Source: Zizania palustris (taxonomy: Eukaryota > Streptophyta > Magnoliopsida > Poales > Poaceae). Taken from it: a stretch of DNA of 64,000 bases. Below are positions 10,055 to 19,643 of this stretch, piece by piece. The position numbers were made by a program, and so were the translations under genes. The notes under the pieces are model-generated. The model saw nothing but the letters and a program-made list of their open reading frames with translations. It was not told the origin of the DNA and searched no databases. The DNA lies in assembly GCA_019279435.1 (NCBI GenBank), contig JAAALK010000283.1, positions 59,750,642-59,814,641 on the forward strand, written 5' to 3'. How positions within the stretch are numbered: position 1 is the stretch's first letter; each line of letters opens with the position of its first letter.

Positions 10055-12517
10055 CTACACATGATAAGAACGTCTCGATCGCTCAGTGCTGGGGTGAGTA
10101 AAATAATGACGAGGCATCCAGCACTGAGTGACACGAGTAGTAGGCACAGTAAAAGTAGACGGTCTACGCACATAAAAATCAGAATGATGCAAAGTGCGAG
10201 GTCTACCTACATGCAAAGAACGCAAAGTATGTCGAGGTCTCCTACTCTGACGAGGTACAAGGATACTCGCCCGAGGTCTACCACTATATGAAACATGGTG
10301 AACACCTCGAGGAGCAAAACCTCTCCGAGAAGCACGAGGAGCCTCGAAAACAGGACAAGAGTAGTACACAGACTCACGCATACCTAAAGATGGGTAATGC
10401 ATGTCCTGATAGCTCATCGCCTGAGCACGTCGCTCATCCTTGATGCGACGGAAACAGAAACCAATCAAATGACCCGCCCGCTGACAATAAGAACAGTGAA
10501 ACACTCTCCTGGGGGCACTCTCAAGGGTCATAGGAGCAACTCTCACAGGCTCCTTGGGTTTCTTCTGAGTGGTTTTCTTGGGAGGATTTTTCTTGGCAGG
10601 AGGAGTGGTTTTCTTTGGTGGATGGGTAGGTTTTTTGGCTGATGGGGTGTCCAACAGAGCTCTCTCTTTCTCTAGGGTGGTGGGAGAGGTGAAAACAATT
10701 TTGGTCTTACTGTCTGAAGCTATCCTCTCAAAACCCAAACCTAGAGCTACCCCTGCTCTGTCAGCACACAACTTGGTTTTGGCCAAGAGCAAATCCATCC
10801 TACCCTTCCCTTCAGTGCATTTATTCACCACGGAAAGAAGGTATTCATTTTCTGACATGAGGTTCTCAGCTCGCTCTCTAACAGTGCCTAGCTGGTCCTT
10901 AAGGGTAATGCATGTGTCACACACAGGCTGCACATCCTTAGAACTACCGGCACTTTCCAATCTAGCCTCCAAATCATGAACATGCTTATCACGTAAATTA
11001 ATGCTATCGCGCAATAAGGAACAATTCATGCAATCAATTACATCATGAGGTCTAGAATCCACCTCCAAAAGCTGCTTCTGTGCAGTCTCAAGCTCAGAAA
11101 GAGTTTGAGCATGAACAGAGCGCAACTGAGCAAGCTCACCCATGACAACAGAACAGGACTCACATTCAGCATCATTAAACTTAGACTTAAGCATGGCATA
11201 TTCAGTAGAAACATTTTCTAGCCTAATTCTAAGGTCTTTTCTTTCTCTAGCGGCTTGCACAAGTAATCTATCCTGACCAAGCACTACTTCATTCAACTCA
11301 TCTAATTTAATTAGTAGCTGGTCAGATGATAAGTTTACCTCAGATGAGTCAAGCTCATCGCCGCTGTGATCGCTGTCGGCCATGAAGCAAAGGCCGGTGA
11401 AGTCACGTCCCTTCTTGTCCTTCTTGTCCTCCTTCCTTGGGGACTCCTCCTCCTCAGAGCTCGACTCCTCAGTAGAGGATGTGTCGATGTCGCTGAGAGC
11501 AGCAACAAAGGCTCTGGAAGCGGCCTTGGCTACTTTCTTAGCCATTTTGCCGCGCTTGCCCTTCACAGAGGGCTTCCTCTCCTTTTTGTGGTACTTGGGG
11601 CGCTCACTCTCATCTCTCTTCTTGACCTTGGGGCAATTGGCCTTAATGTGAGAGGTGTCGCCACATTCATAGCAGCCACTAAAACTACTTCTCCTCTGAT
11701 CCCGTCTCTCATGATGAAAGCGGGTGAACCTCCGGGCAATGAGAGCAAGCTCATCATCAGCTAGAGTATCCACCTGCTCCTTTGTGACGGAGACCAGGGA
11801 AGACAAAGCAAAACCATCTGCAAGAGCACAAGTGCCTGATGTGCTTGGTTCTGCAGTGGTGCCACGGCTAGTGTTAGAAACCAATGCCAATGGCTGTGGC
11901 AACGAGCTTCTGTGCACAGCAAGAGATGCCTTGGCAATCTCTGTGGACTTCAGCTTGCTAAAGAGTTCGTCACAGGTCAATGTGTCATAGCCTGTGGACT
12001 CCTCAATGCTGGATATCTTCACTTCCCAAATGCTACGGTCAAGAGCATAGAGAAGCTTGATAGCCCTATCGTGATCACTGTAAGCAAGCGTCCCGTTGGA
12101 TCGCAAGTTACTCACTATCGCGTCAAAGCGAGAAAACATGGCATCTACAGATTCTCCAAGTGCCTGCACAAACAGCTGATACTGTTGATTGTAGGTGCTT
12201 TGGCGCCTGGCCTTAATCTGAGCAGAGCCCTCATGAAAGACAGTGAGTGTTGTCCAAATCTCCCTAGCAGTCCTAAGGTGCTGCACCCGATCAAACTCAC
12301 TCCGACTCAAACCAATGAACAGTATGTTCCTTGCCTTCGAGTTGGCAATATATTGATCTTTTTCAGTTTGAGTGGTGCGGGTATCAGGGATGGAGTATTG
12401 TGAGTCCACAATCTCCCAAATTGCATTTCCTTGGCTTAACAAGTAAGCCTCCATGCGCACCTTCCAGTATGCAAAATCTGTCCCATCGAACAGAGGAATT
12501 TTACTGCCTCTATCCAT
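10055..12517 (-). CDS. Copia gag, 820 residues, with two zinc knuckles
   Basis: The N-terminus carries the copia gag core (IPLFDGTDFAYWKVRMEAYL) and the UBN2-type capsid region over roughly the first 200 residues. A CCHC knuckle (CYECGDTSHIKANC) lies near residue 285, then a Lys/Glu/Ser-rich acidic stretch, a long coiled coil (about 400-600), a Pro/Lys-rich segment (TPPKKTTPPAKKNPPKK), and a second knuckle (CSYCQRAGHLIGFC). The length is typical of SIRE-lineage gag. The frame ends at a TAG immediately upstream of, and in frame with, protease. The start is the first ATG downstream of the primer binding site. Confidence 0.87.
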   Translation of the reverse strand: MDRGSKIPLFDGTDFAYWKVRMEAYLLSQGNAIWEIVDSQYSIPDTRTTQTEKDQYIANSKARNILFIGLSRSEFDRVQHLRTAREIWTTLTVFHEGSAQIKARRQSTYNQQYQLFVQALGESVDAMFSRFDAIVSNLRSNGTLAYSDHDRAIKLLYALDRSIWEVKISSIEESTGYDTLTCDELFSKLKSTEIAKASLAVHRSSLPQPLALVSNTSRGTTAEPSTSGTCALADGFALSSLVSVTKEQVDTLADDELALIARRFTRFHHERRDQRRSSFSGCYECGDTSHIKANCPKVKKRDESERPKYHKKERKPSVKGKRGKMAKKVAKAASRAFVAALSDIDTSSTEESSSEEEESPRKEDKKDKKGRDFTGLCFMADSDHSGDELDSSEVNLSSDQLLIKLDELNEVVLGQDRLLVQAARERKDLRIRLENVSTEYAMLKSKFNDAECESCSVVMGELAQLRSVHAQTLSELETAQKQLLEVDSRPHDVIDCMNCSLLRDSINLRDKHVHDLEARLESAGSSKDVQPVCDTCITLKDQLGTVRERAENLMSENEYLLSVVNKCTEGKGRMDLLLAKTKLCADRAGVALGLGFERIASDSKTKIVFTSPTTLEKERALLDTPSAKKPTHPPKKTTPPAKKNPPKKTTQKKPKEPVRVAPMTLESAPRRVFHCSYCQRAGHLIGFCFRRIKDERRAQAMSYQDMHYPSLGMRESVYYSCPVFEAPRASRRGFAPRGVHHVSYSGRPRASILVPRQSRRPRHTLRSLHVGRPRTLHHSDFYVRRPSTFTVPTTRVTQCWMPRHYFTHPSTERSRRSYHV

Positions 12518-12568
12518 GTCGCCAACAGATCACAAAACCGGTTAAGGTCAACTGGTGATCTTAACCTT

Positions 12569-12580
12569 GCTCTGATACCA
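12569..12580 (-). promoter_or_regulatory. Primer binding site of the SIRE-type copia element
   Basis: On the minus strand TGGTATCAGAGC follows the LTR terminus (CCAACA) by two bases, matching initiator tRNA-Met. Confidence 0.88.
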
Positions 12581-12583
12581 ATT

Positions 12584-14545
12584 GTTGGACCGGAAACGGC
12601 GACCAGAGGGGGGGTGAATGGGAGCTTTAAAAATTTCTGGCTAAAAACTAGCCTTCGGTTTCAGTTCTGTCTTCTGCGGAACAGGCTTCGAACACTACCT
12701 TCGAAGGTCTGGTTCGGAGGTACTTCGACACCTTCGAACACAGGCTTCGGAGGAGCAAAAGTTCGAAGCCAAGAAGACTTCGCTCCACTTACAACCCTCG
12801 AAAATCTACTCTGCTTAGTCAGTGCAGGCTCCGCACACAGGGTGCTTCGAGCAGGCTTCGCACTTCACCCTTCGCAAGAGTGGACAGCCCTCTGAGGACT
12901 TCGACCAAGTACTTGACAGCAGCAACTGGTGCTGAGCTTCGTACCCGAAGGTCTACACGCACACAACTGGACTAAACTAAGGGCTTCGACACAAGAAGCA
13001 AAACGGGCCTCGGTCAGGGCTACGCTAGTAAGCAGCGAGGTCTCGCCTCGTGTTACACAGAGCAAATGCACACTGACAAAACACACTTCGCATAAAAACA
13101 ACCTTCGCCTCAACAGGCTTCGGTGCACAACAACAGACGAGGTATGCAAAGCAAGCTCAAGCAAAAGCACAGGAAAACAGGGCTTCGCCGCTTGAACAAG
13201 GAACACTGAAAATGAACTCTCTGGATGTATTCAATCGAAGTGTGTGGCTACAGGAGCTCAACAGTAAATGCTCAAAGTGTTAAATGTTACCTACCGAGCC
13301 CCCATATTTATAGCCCACAGTTCACCCAAAGGAATTGACTACACTACCCCTAGGGTTTACATTCATTTTGTCTCTACAGAACTAAGGGGTACAAAAGGTA
13401 GTCCACCTTTATTTTGGAGGCTTCTCTGTCAGCTTTGCAGAGGGGACAGTGTCAGCCTTTTACAGAACAGACAGTGTCAGCCTTTGCAGTCTTTGACTTT
13501 CTGCAGCCTCCCTTCGCACGCGAGGGTGCGGTAGCTTCGGTGAGAAGCCTTGAGCCTGGTGGCCTTCGCTTCACCGAAGTCAGTCTCCGATACACTAACG
13601 GTTTTGAGCCGAAGCCGTCAAAGCACTTGGGCCTTCGCACCAACACCTCCGGAGTGGACCACCACGGCTTCGCAGCTTCACCCAGCTCGAACTCCGTCAG
13701 TCCGTGTACCGAAGCCATGCAGGCCGAAGCACCACAAGACATCCTCACTCTGGAGCTAGCCTCGCTCTGAAACCTTTCACCCTCCGAAGCCCCACCTTCG
13801 GAGTACCACCCTTCGAAGTCCCTCCTTCGTCCAAGGCCTCCGCATGAAGCATTCCATGAGCCCTTCGTCGCAGTGCCTTTCCCCGAGCACACTCCTCGAC
13901 GAGCCTCACCCGGACCATGCCTTCGATGCGCCTCGACTTCTGAGACCTTCGTCGGGTACCTTCGAATGTCTCCCTCCGGAGCACACTTCGAACCCTTGCC
14001 TCCGCAGAGGACTTGATCCACCAACTCCGAAGTCACTCCATTCGGAGTATCTTCGAAGTGCCTCACCTCCGAGGACTTTGTCTCGGAGTACCTTCAGCCG
14101 GAGCCACGCTCCGCACTCTCTGCCTTCACCTGGCGCGCCTTGACCCGAGGACCGACCCGGACCACCTTCGCAGCCACCGTGACGGAGCTCCCCGCTCCCC
14201 TAGCATCAAGCCTCCCGCTTGACCCAGGTTCACCTGGCTCGAACCTTGTCCGTCGCCTCCGAAGTCCCTGCGCACCACAGAAAAGCAAACAAGTGTATCC
14301 AGTACTCCGGAGACCTCTCCGGGTTAGCAACCTCCGGTACACACTCCGGTGTACCGCCCAAAATACCGAAGCCTCCGGTACGAACCCAGTCATTGCGTAC
14401 TGCCGGACCCCTCCGACAAGCACACTCCGCTGCACAGCTGCAGCAAGCAAGCACCGAACACCCTTCGGAGGTACCACCTCCGAAGCCCCTTCGGAGGTAC
14501 CCTTCGAACAGAGGGTAAAATCCTGTCAATCACTCATCACAAAAC
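12584..14545 (-). repeat. 5' LTR of the SIRE-type copia element, about 1.95 kb
   Basis: On the plus strand it starts TGTTGGACCGGAAACGGC, next to the primer binding site. The outer end lies at one of several CA dinucleotides between 14532 and 14570, before a GGAGGCG-rich stretch that seems to belong to a different element. The LTR is strikingly dense in TTCG-centred words (CTTCGAA, CTTCGG, CCTTCG) from about 12650 to 14520. Confidence 0.7.
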
Positions 14546-14570
14546 ACCGAAACCAACCCTTGGTTTCTCA

Positions 14571-14971
14571 CGCGGGGAGGCGCGGAGTCGGCGGCCGAGA
14601 AGCTGGGAGGCGTGCGGCCACTGGAAGGCGGGCGGAGGGCGAGGTGGGGAGGCGTGGAGTCGGTGGCCGAGAAACGGGGAGGCGTGCGGCGACCGGGAGG
14701 CGGCGAAGGGGAGGCGGGTGGAGGGAGAGAGGTAGGCGGCGAAGGGCAGTGGGGGCTGAAAAAACCTAGGCGGGCTGGGGAAAAAATAGGGCGTGCGCTG
14801 CTGTTTTTGGGGAAAAATCATCTTCCGTCGGTTGAGGATTGAACCGACGGAAGTTAAGTTAACTTTCGTCGGCTCCTTTAGACCGATGGAAGCTAATTAA
14901 TTTTCGTCAGCTTTTGGAAAAGCTGATGGAAATTAAAAAGACCGACGAAAATTTATGTTTTTCTTGTAGTG
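14571..14971 (-). mobile_element. CACTA transposon end (right terminus)
   Basis: The end reads TTCTTGTAGTG at 14961-14971, that is CACTACAAGAA on the other strand. It is preceded by subterminal repeats of TTCCGTCGG/CCGACGGAA type (14820-14945), several as inverted pairs, as in CACTA elements. The GGAGGCG-rich 14571-14760 stretch is probably internal sequence of the same element. The copia LTR abuts it, so the copia element probably inserted into it. The other terminus is not in the window. Confidence 0.75.
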
Positions 14972-14989
14972 TTTGTCTCCTCTTTTGTT

Positions 14990-16170
14990 CTAACTTAGTA
15001 AGTGATGCATTGTCAAAAATAATGATTAGGGCCATTGAACATGGCCACCTCTGAGGGTTGGTCCCTCATCTTGTTGAAAGGGGTTTAACTCACATTTAGT
15101 ATGCATATGACACAATTATAATAATAGAATTCAGTGATCAGAATTTAATGGTGATGAAGTTTCTCCTGTACTATTACGAAGAGTTATTTGGTATGAGAAT
15201 CAATTGCCAGAAGAGTGAAGTCTTTGGAATTGGTACTTCTCAAGAGGAAATTAGTAAAGTGGCTGATGTGTTTAACTATAACTTGGAATCTTGGCATATA
15301 AAGTACTTAGGTTTATCTCTAAATTTAGCTAAGCCTACTATGACAAACTTTGAAGGGATTTTGTCCAAAGTTGAGAAAAAGCTGGCCACATGGAAATCTA
15401 TCATGTGTCATATGGAGGGAAAATGATGCTGATTAATGCTTGCCTTAGTAGTATTCTTTATGTATGCTATGAGTGTGTTTTTGTTACTTGGACAGATTCA
15501 TCAAAAGAATTGATAGAATTATATGTAACTTTTTCTAGGAAGGGCTTGAGAATAAGATGTGTCATATGATAAATTGGCAGACTGTATGTGCCCCAAAAGA
15601 GGTTGGAGGCATGGGTTTTCTAGATACAAGGGCTTTCAATCAAGCCTTATTAAATAATTGGATTTAGAGTATCATTTTATCATGATGTTTGATATGAAGA
15701 TGTGCCTTTTAAAACCAAAGTCCATAATTTGTATGAAATGTGTTAAACTCCTTGTGTCATAGTGGAAGATCAAGACAATAGTTCAGAGTAGAAGAGGTGC
15801 ACTTTTCATAAGAACTTTAAGGTTTGCATAATTGGAAGGGTGGTATACTATGAATTTAATCATCGATAACCTGACTCTATCTAATTGTTTGGATGAGATG
15901 ATTTGGCTAATAGACAAAAATGTTTTTTTAACAAATCACTGTACAGAATAATGGCTAACATAGGAACAACTAATTTGGAGAGTACAAGAGTCTAGAAGTG
16001 TAGTGTACGTTCTCCTTAAAGTAAACATTTTTATGTGGTTAATGCTGTAGGGGAGATTAATCAAGTGGGGAGTAGTTAAAAAAGATGAAGTGGAATGGTA
16101 ATCCTAAATGTAAGCTTTGTGGTCAACTAGAATCAGTTGATTATCTGATTTTTAGATGTCTACCGTCTTA
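14990..16170 (+). pseudogene. Dead L1-type LINE fragment (reverse transcriptase C-terminal half and zf-RVT)
   Basis: Translation of 15000-15426 resembles the plant LINE reverse transcriptase around the catalytic box and downstream (NCQKSEVF, WHIKYLGLSL, KLATWKS). The catalytic YADD has become YAYD at 15100-15111, with a stop codon just before it (15097-15099). Further degraded pieces follow, ending with the zf-RVT motif KCKLCGQLESVDYLIFRC near 16100-16160. Many stops and frameshifts show that it is old. Confidence 0.75.
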
Positions 16171-16600
16171 GTTTATGTGATGAAAATGTTTCATTAGAGT
16201 ACTTAAGAACAGGAACAAGACGATGAAGGACCATAGCAGCGGACCTCTGGTAGCAGGCGGCGCTATCATATCCCTTGGCCACGCACGCCGGCCGACACCT
16301 AAATCCAAACCGAACACCAGTTGTTAAATTTTTACCATATATACATCCCCATGACACGTGTTTATGTATCTATAAGAGAAATGTACCTTCTTTAATGCCA
16401 CTGACCATGTATGTCTTTAATGGTGGCATGAATTGTACTGTATACAAATCAAACTGGTTGATAATGTTTTAGACTAGGAACAATATGGAACTATGAACCC
16501 TAGCTAGGTCGTCCCTTGCTACTTGGTGCTATCTGATCTTGATGTGTAGGTCCATCAAAGAAAATAATTGATTTTTGTATGTATAAAATTTTTCTTGCAG
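16171..16600. other. Unassigned intergenic stretch
   Basis: I see no coding potential, known repeat terminus or RNA gene here. Confidence 0.5.
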
Positions 16601-16887
16601 TGGTATAGAAGACTATGTATCCTATGTATAAAGTACCCTCCCTACGTGCACAAATGCACAAGCTTGATTGTGGAATGCACAAGCTTGATTGTGGTCCTTC
16701 ATCTGAAATCCAACGACTATGGTTCGGAGAGGTTTTTTGCAAACTGGCAGCAAGAAGCGAAGGGGCACTGCAGAGGTTTTTTTTTTGTAAAAACGGAGGG
16801 TCGTTGGATTTCATATGAAAGGCCACGATCAGGCTTGTGCATTTGTGTACGAAAGGTGTTTTGTGCACAGGATACGAAGCCGGTACA
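16601..16887. mobile_element. Foldback MITE-like element, about 287 bp
   Basis: The two arms are inverted copies: GCACAAATGCACAAGCTTGA on the left pairs with its near-complement around 16825-16850, and CTGAAATCCAACGAC (about 16700) pairs with GTCGTTGGATTTCAT (about 16800). Similarity extends outward to GTATCC/GGATAC. A 21-bp unit in the left arm is duplicated in tandem (about 16650-16695). No coding capacity is present; the superfamily is not clear. Confidence 0.7.
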
Positions 16888-17142
16888 GAATTGAAGAGGC
16901 TTTCAATTCTCACTTACAGTTACTTTACGACCGACAATATTTATTTTCAAACATGCATGCTTATTTTATCTAATTAATGGAATAATGGAAGGTAAAATAA
17001 TGGAGCTATTTTTTATTTATAATTTTTTTAACTTTGAACCATTTTTATTTAGGAACTATATTTTATAAGTTGGTAATATATATATATATATTCTGATAAA
17101 TATATCGGATCTATATACAAATACGTGTTGGTTTCATATTCC

Positions 17143-17300
17143 CACTACAACAATTTAGCAAATTTCTGTCGGCCAAAGCCAATAAAGTCAGACCAATACA
17201 GACGGAATAAGCTAACTTCCGTCGGTAAAATCTTAACTTTCATCGGTTTCTAACCGACAGAAGCGTTTCGACGAAAAATACTGACATAAGTTATCAAACT
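17143..17300 (+). mobile_element. CACTA transposon end (left terminus)
   Basis: The terminus CACTACAACAATTTAGC is followed by the same type of TTCCGTCGGT / ACCGACAGAA subterminal repeats as the end at 14971. No matching right terminus was found within the next few kb, so it is either truncated or a relic. Confidence 0.65.
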
Positions 17301-17709
17301 TCCGTCGGATATCTATTTTTCTGTTTATATTTGTTTTCATTCGTTTTCATATTTTTTTAGGATATCTATTTTTCCGTTTATAGAAAAAATAAAAAAGACA
17401 TAATATCAGCATTTTAGTTTTTTTAACATATTCTACTCTATTTTTATCCTAATTGTGGCAACTGTCAAGGGACAATTCCGGGAAAAAGTATTTTTTTCTT
17501 CTTCTTCCAAAGGCTTTGCTTGGCCTGCGCCCCTGCCTATTGTTAGCGCAGTAGTACGTGAGGCGGCTAAAGAATATGAGGCCACATTTCGTCTCAGCTA
17601 CCGTTAACCTCTCTCTCCCAGCCGTCGAGCAAATTAATCTGATCAGTAGCGCGGTCTGTACGTGCATGCATGCGCGCCTGCCGGTCTCCGGTGGCGAAAG
17701 GTGATCACC
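17301..17709. other. Upstream region of the peroxidase gene
   Basis: The first part is AT-rich with a repeated ATATCTATTTTTC word (about 17309 and 17365). The last 250 bases become GC-richer toward the start codon. I cannot place a promoter with confidence. Confidence 0.4.
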
Positions 17710-18956
17710 ATGTCGCGGCTCACGGTTGTGTTCCTGGTAGGGGCGGCGGCGGCGGCAGCGCTGCTCGGCGCTGCCGTCGACGCGAAGATCGTCGACGGCC
17801 TTCGTGCTGGGTTCTACAATAAGACGTGCCCGGAGGCGGAGGGGACCATCCGCGACGTCGTCAACTCCGAGATCGGCATGGACCGCACCATCGCCGCCGG
17901 CATCATCCGCATCTTCTTCCACGACTGCTTCATCACGGTAAAGCTAGTAGCATACTATACTAGCCATGCACGCATTGGATAGAGCGCACGCTGTAAGTGA
18001 TCGCTCCGCCTAGCTGCTTGAAAGCCTTCGCGTCGCGTTGTCAGGGATGCGACGCGTCCATCCTCCTCGACGAGACGCCGTCCGGCGACGTCCCGGAGAA
18101 GGAGTCGTCGGCCAATGGCTTCACCCTCCACGGGCTCAGGACCATCGATGTCGCCAAGTCCACTATCGAGGCCATGTGCCCGAACACCGTCTCCTGTGCC
18201 GACATCCTCGCCTTCGCCGCGCGCGACGCCGCCGTGTCCGCTGGGCTCCCCTGGTACGACGTCACGGCGGGGCGGCGAGACGGCATGCGCTCCAACATGG
18301 ACGACCTCCCGGGCAAAATGCCCGCGCCGGGCCACCAAGTCCCGCGGCTCGCCGAGCTCTTCGCCCAGCATGGGATGTCGCAGGAGGACCTCGTCGTGCT
18401 CTCCGGCGCGCACTCCATCGGCGGCGCGCACTGCTTCATGTTCTCCAACCGCCTCTACGGCTTCTCACAGGGCGCAGACATCGACCCAGCGCTGGAACCG
18501 GCGTACGCGGCACAGCTCCGGCAGGTGTGCCCGCAGCCGCGGGAGGAGGACGACCCGGAGAAAGCGCCGAAGGTGAGCTTCGACTCGCGCACGGCGCAGG
18601 AGCTCGACAACGTCTACTACTCAGAGCTGCTGGCGGGGCGCGGTCTCCTCACCTCCGACGACGCGCTCATCAAGGACCCGGAGACGAAGAAGACCGTCGA
18701 GCTCTTCGCTGCAAACGACGCCCTTTGGCAGCAGAAGTTTGCCCAGGCGATGCAGAAGCTCGGCGCCCTCGACGTGCTCGTCGACACGACCCAGGGCCAG
18801 ATAAGGCAGCAATGCCGGCTGGTGAACACGCAGACGACGCAGCAGACGACGCAGCAGACGCCGCAGTCGACGCAAGAGTCGACGCAGTCGCAGCAGCCGC
18901 GGCGTCCGGGCTTTGGGTTCGGCAGGTTCATCCCTGGCTTCCACGGCTTCTTCTGA
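17710..18956 (+). CDS. Class III secretory peroxidase with a Gln/Thr-rich C-terminal extension
   Basis: Two coding exons, 17710-17937 and 18045-18956, are split by a 107-bp GT-AG intron at the position commonly seen just after the distal-His motif; they join in frame to 379 residues. Class III peroxidases are secreted haem enzymes that use hydrogen peroxide to oxidise phenolics in cell wall and defence. A signal peptide is visible (residues 1-25, Ala-rich). Catalytic Arg67 and distal His71 lie in RIFFHDCF; proximal His199 lies in LSGAHSIGGAHC; eight family cysteines are present (TCPEA, HDC, GCD, MCP, SCAD, AHC, VCP, QQC). Odd points: HDCFIT replaces the usual HDCFV(Q/N), and about 40 residues rich in Gln/Thr then Gly/Phe follow the normal end. 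The ATG at 17710 is chosen because it opens the signal peptide; an in-frame ATG at 17662 would precede it. Confidence 0.93.
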
Positions 18957-19643
18957 GGCCGCTTGATGTCTTCTGCTTGGTGATCTCCTCATGTTGCAGC
19001 AGCTTGCATGCCGATCGAGGTAAATAACTCTACTTTGTCAGATATGAATATCCATATAATTGATACGTCGTAATTTGTCAATGTTTTTGTAGGGATGCGT
19101 TGCAAGCTGCAAAGAAGAGATCATATACCATATACCTACATTATCATAACAGATGTTTACTTATCAAATCCTAATATTTTTTAATTTATTAATGATATAA
19201 TGTTTTAACGTTTAATGGTACATACCCATCGGAGGTAGTAGTGTACAACTGTGTTTAAGTTGAACGATCTAGTTTTGAAGATCTTCGTTGGTATTCCATT
19301 GGTTAATTCTTTTGCTCCTGGGTCCTGCGAGTTGTGACTGACAAACATCATAGAAAATCATCGTAATTGCTGAAGAAAAGCCTGACGACATGTTGCAGTG
19401 AGCTGAAAAATCTTGACAACCCGCATCATATCATCCGCAAGTAGATTTCCTAAGTTTCAGACAAAGTAGTTCATAGATGTATTACGCAATATGTATGACA
19501 ACACAAACTTCCCATCAAGCTGGAATCTTTACTGGGCAACTTTTTTTAGGAGCAAAAGCTGCAAGGGATAGTAAGTGATGTAAGATAATAGGCAAAAAAA
19601 AGGCCTTCCAGGCTTTCCAGCTGCGCAGAGGAAGTTTTACTGT
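18957..19643. other. Intergenic region between the peroxidase and PHS1
   Basis: This AT-rich stretch should hold the 3' UTRs of the two convergent genes. No further gene or repeat terminus was recognised. Confidence 0.5.

Larger units (their letters stand above)
9208..14545 (-). mobile_element. SIRE-type Ty1/copia element, 3' half displaced out of window by the nested gypsy insertion
   Basis: Reading on the minus strand from the right: a long 5' LTR (outer edge about 14532-14570), primer binding site, gag, then protease and integrase up to the Tekay insertion point at 9208. Reverse transcriptase, RNase H and the 3' LTR must lie left of the window. The long gag with two zinc knuckles and a roughly 2-kb LTR fit the SIRE/Maximus lineage. 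The exact outer LTR edge is uncertain because the partner LTR is not visible. Confidence 0.85.

Noticed and set aside
13268..14769. Many long ORFs on both strands in the copia LTR and CACTA end
   Set aside because: They mirror the TTCG-rich and GGAGGCG-rich composition and fall in several frames at once.
17143..19235. A CACTA element capturing the peroxidase gene, with GGTAGTAGTG near 19225 as its right end
   Set aside because: The right candidate gives CACTACTACC rather than CACTACAACA, lacks CCGTCGG subterminal repeats, and the 3-bp flanks differ.
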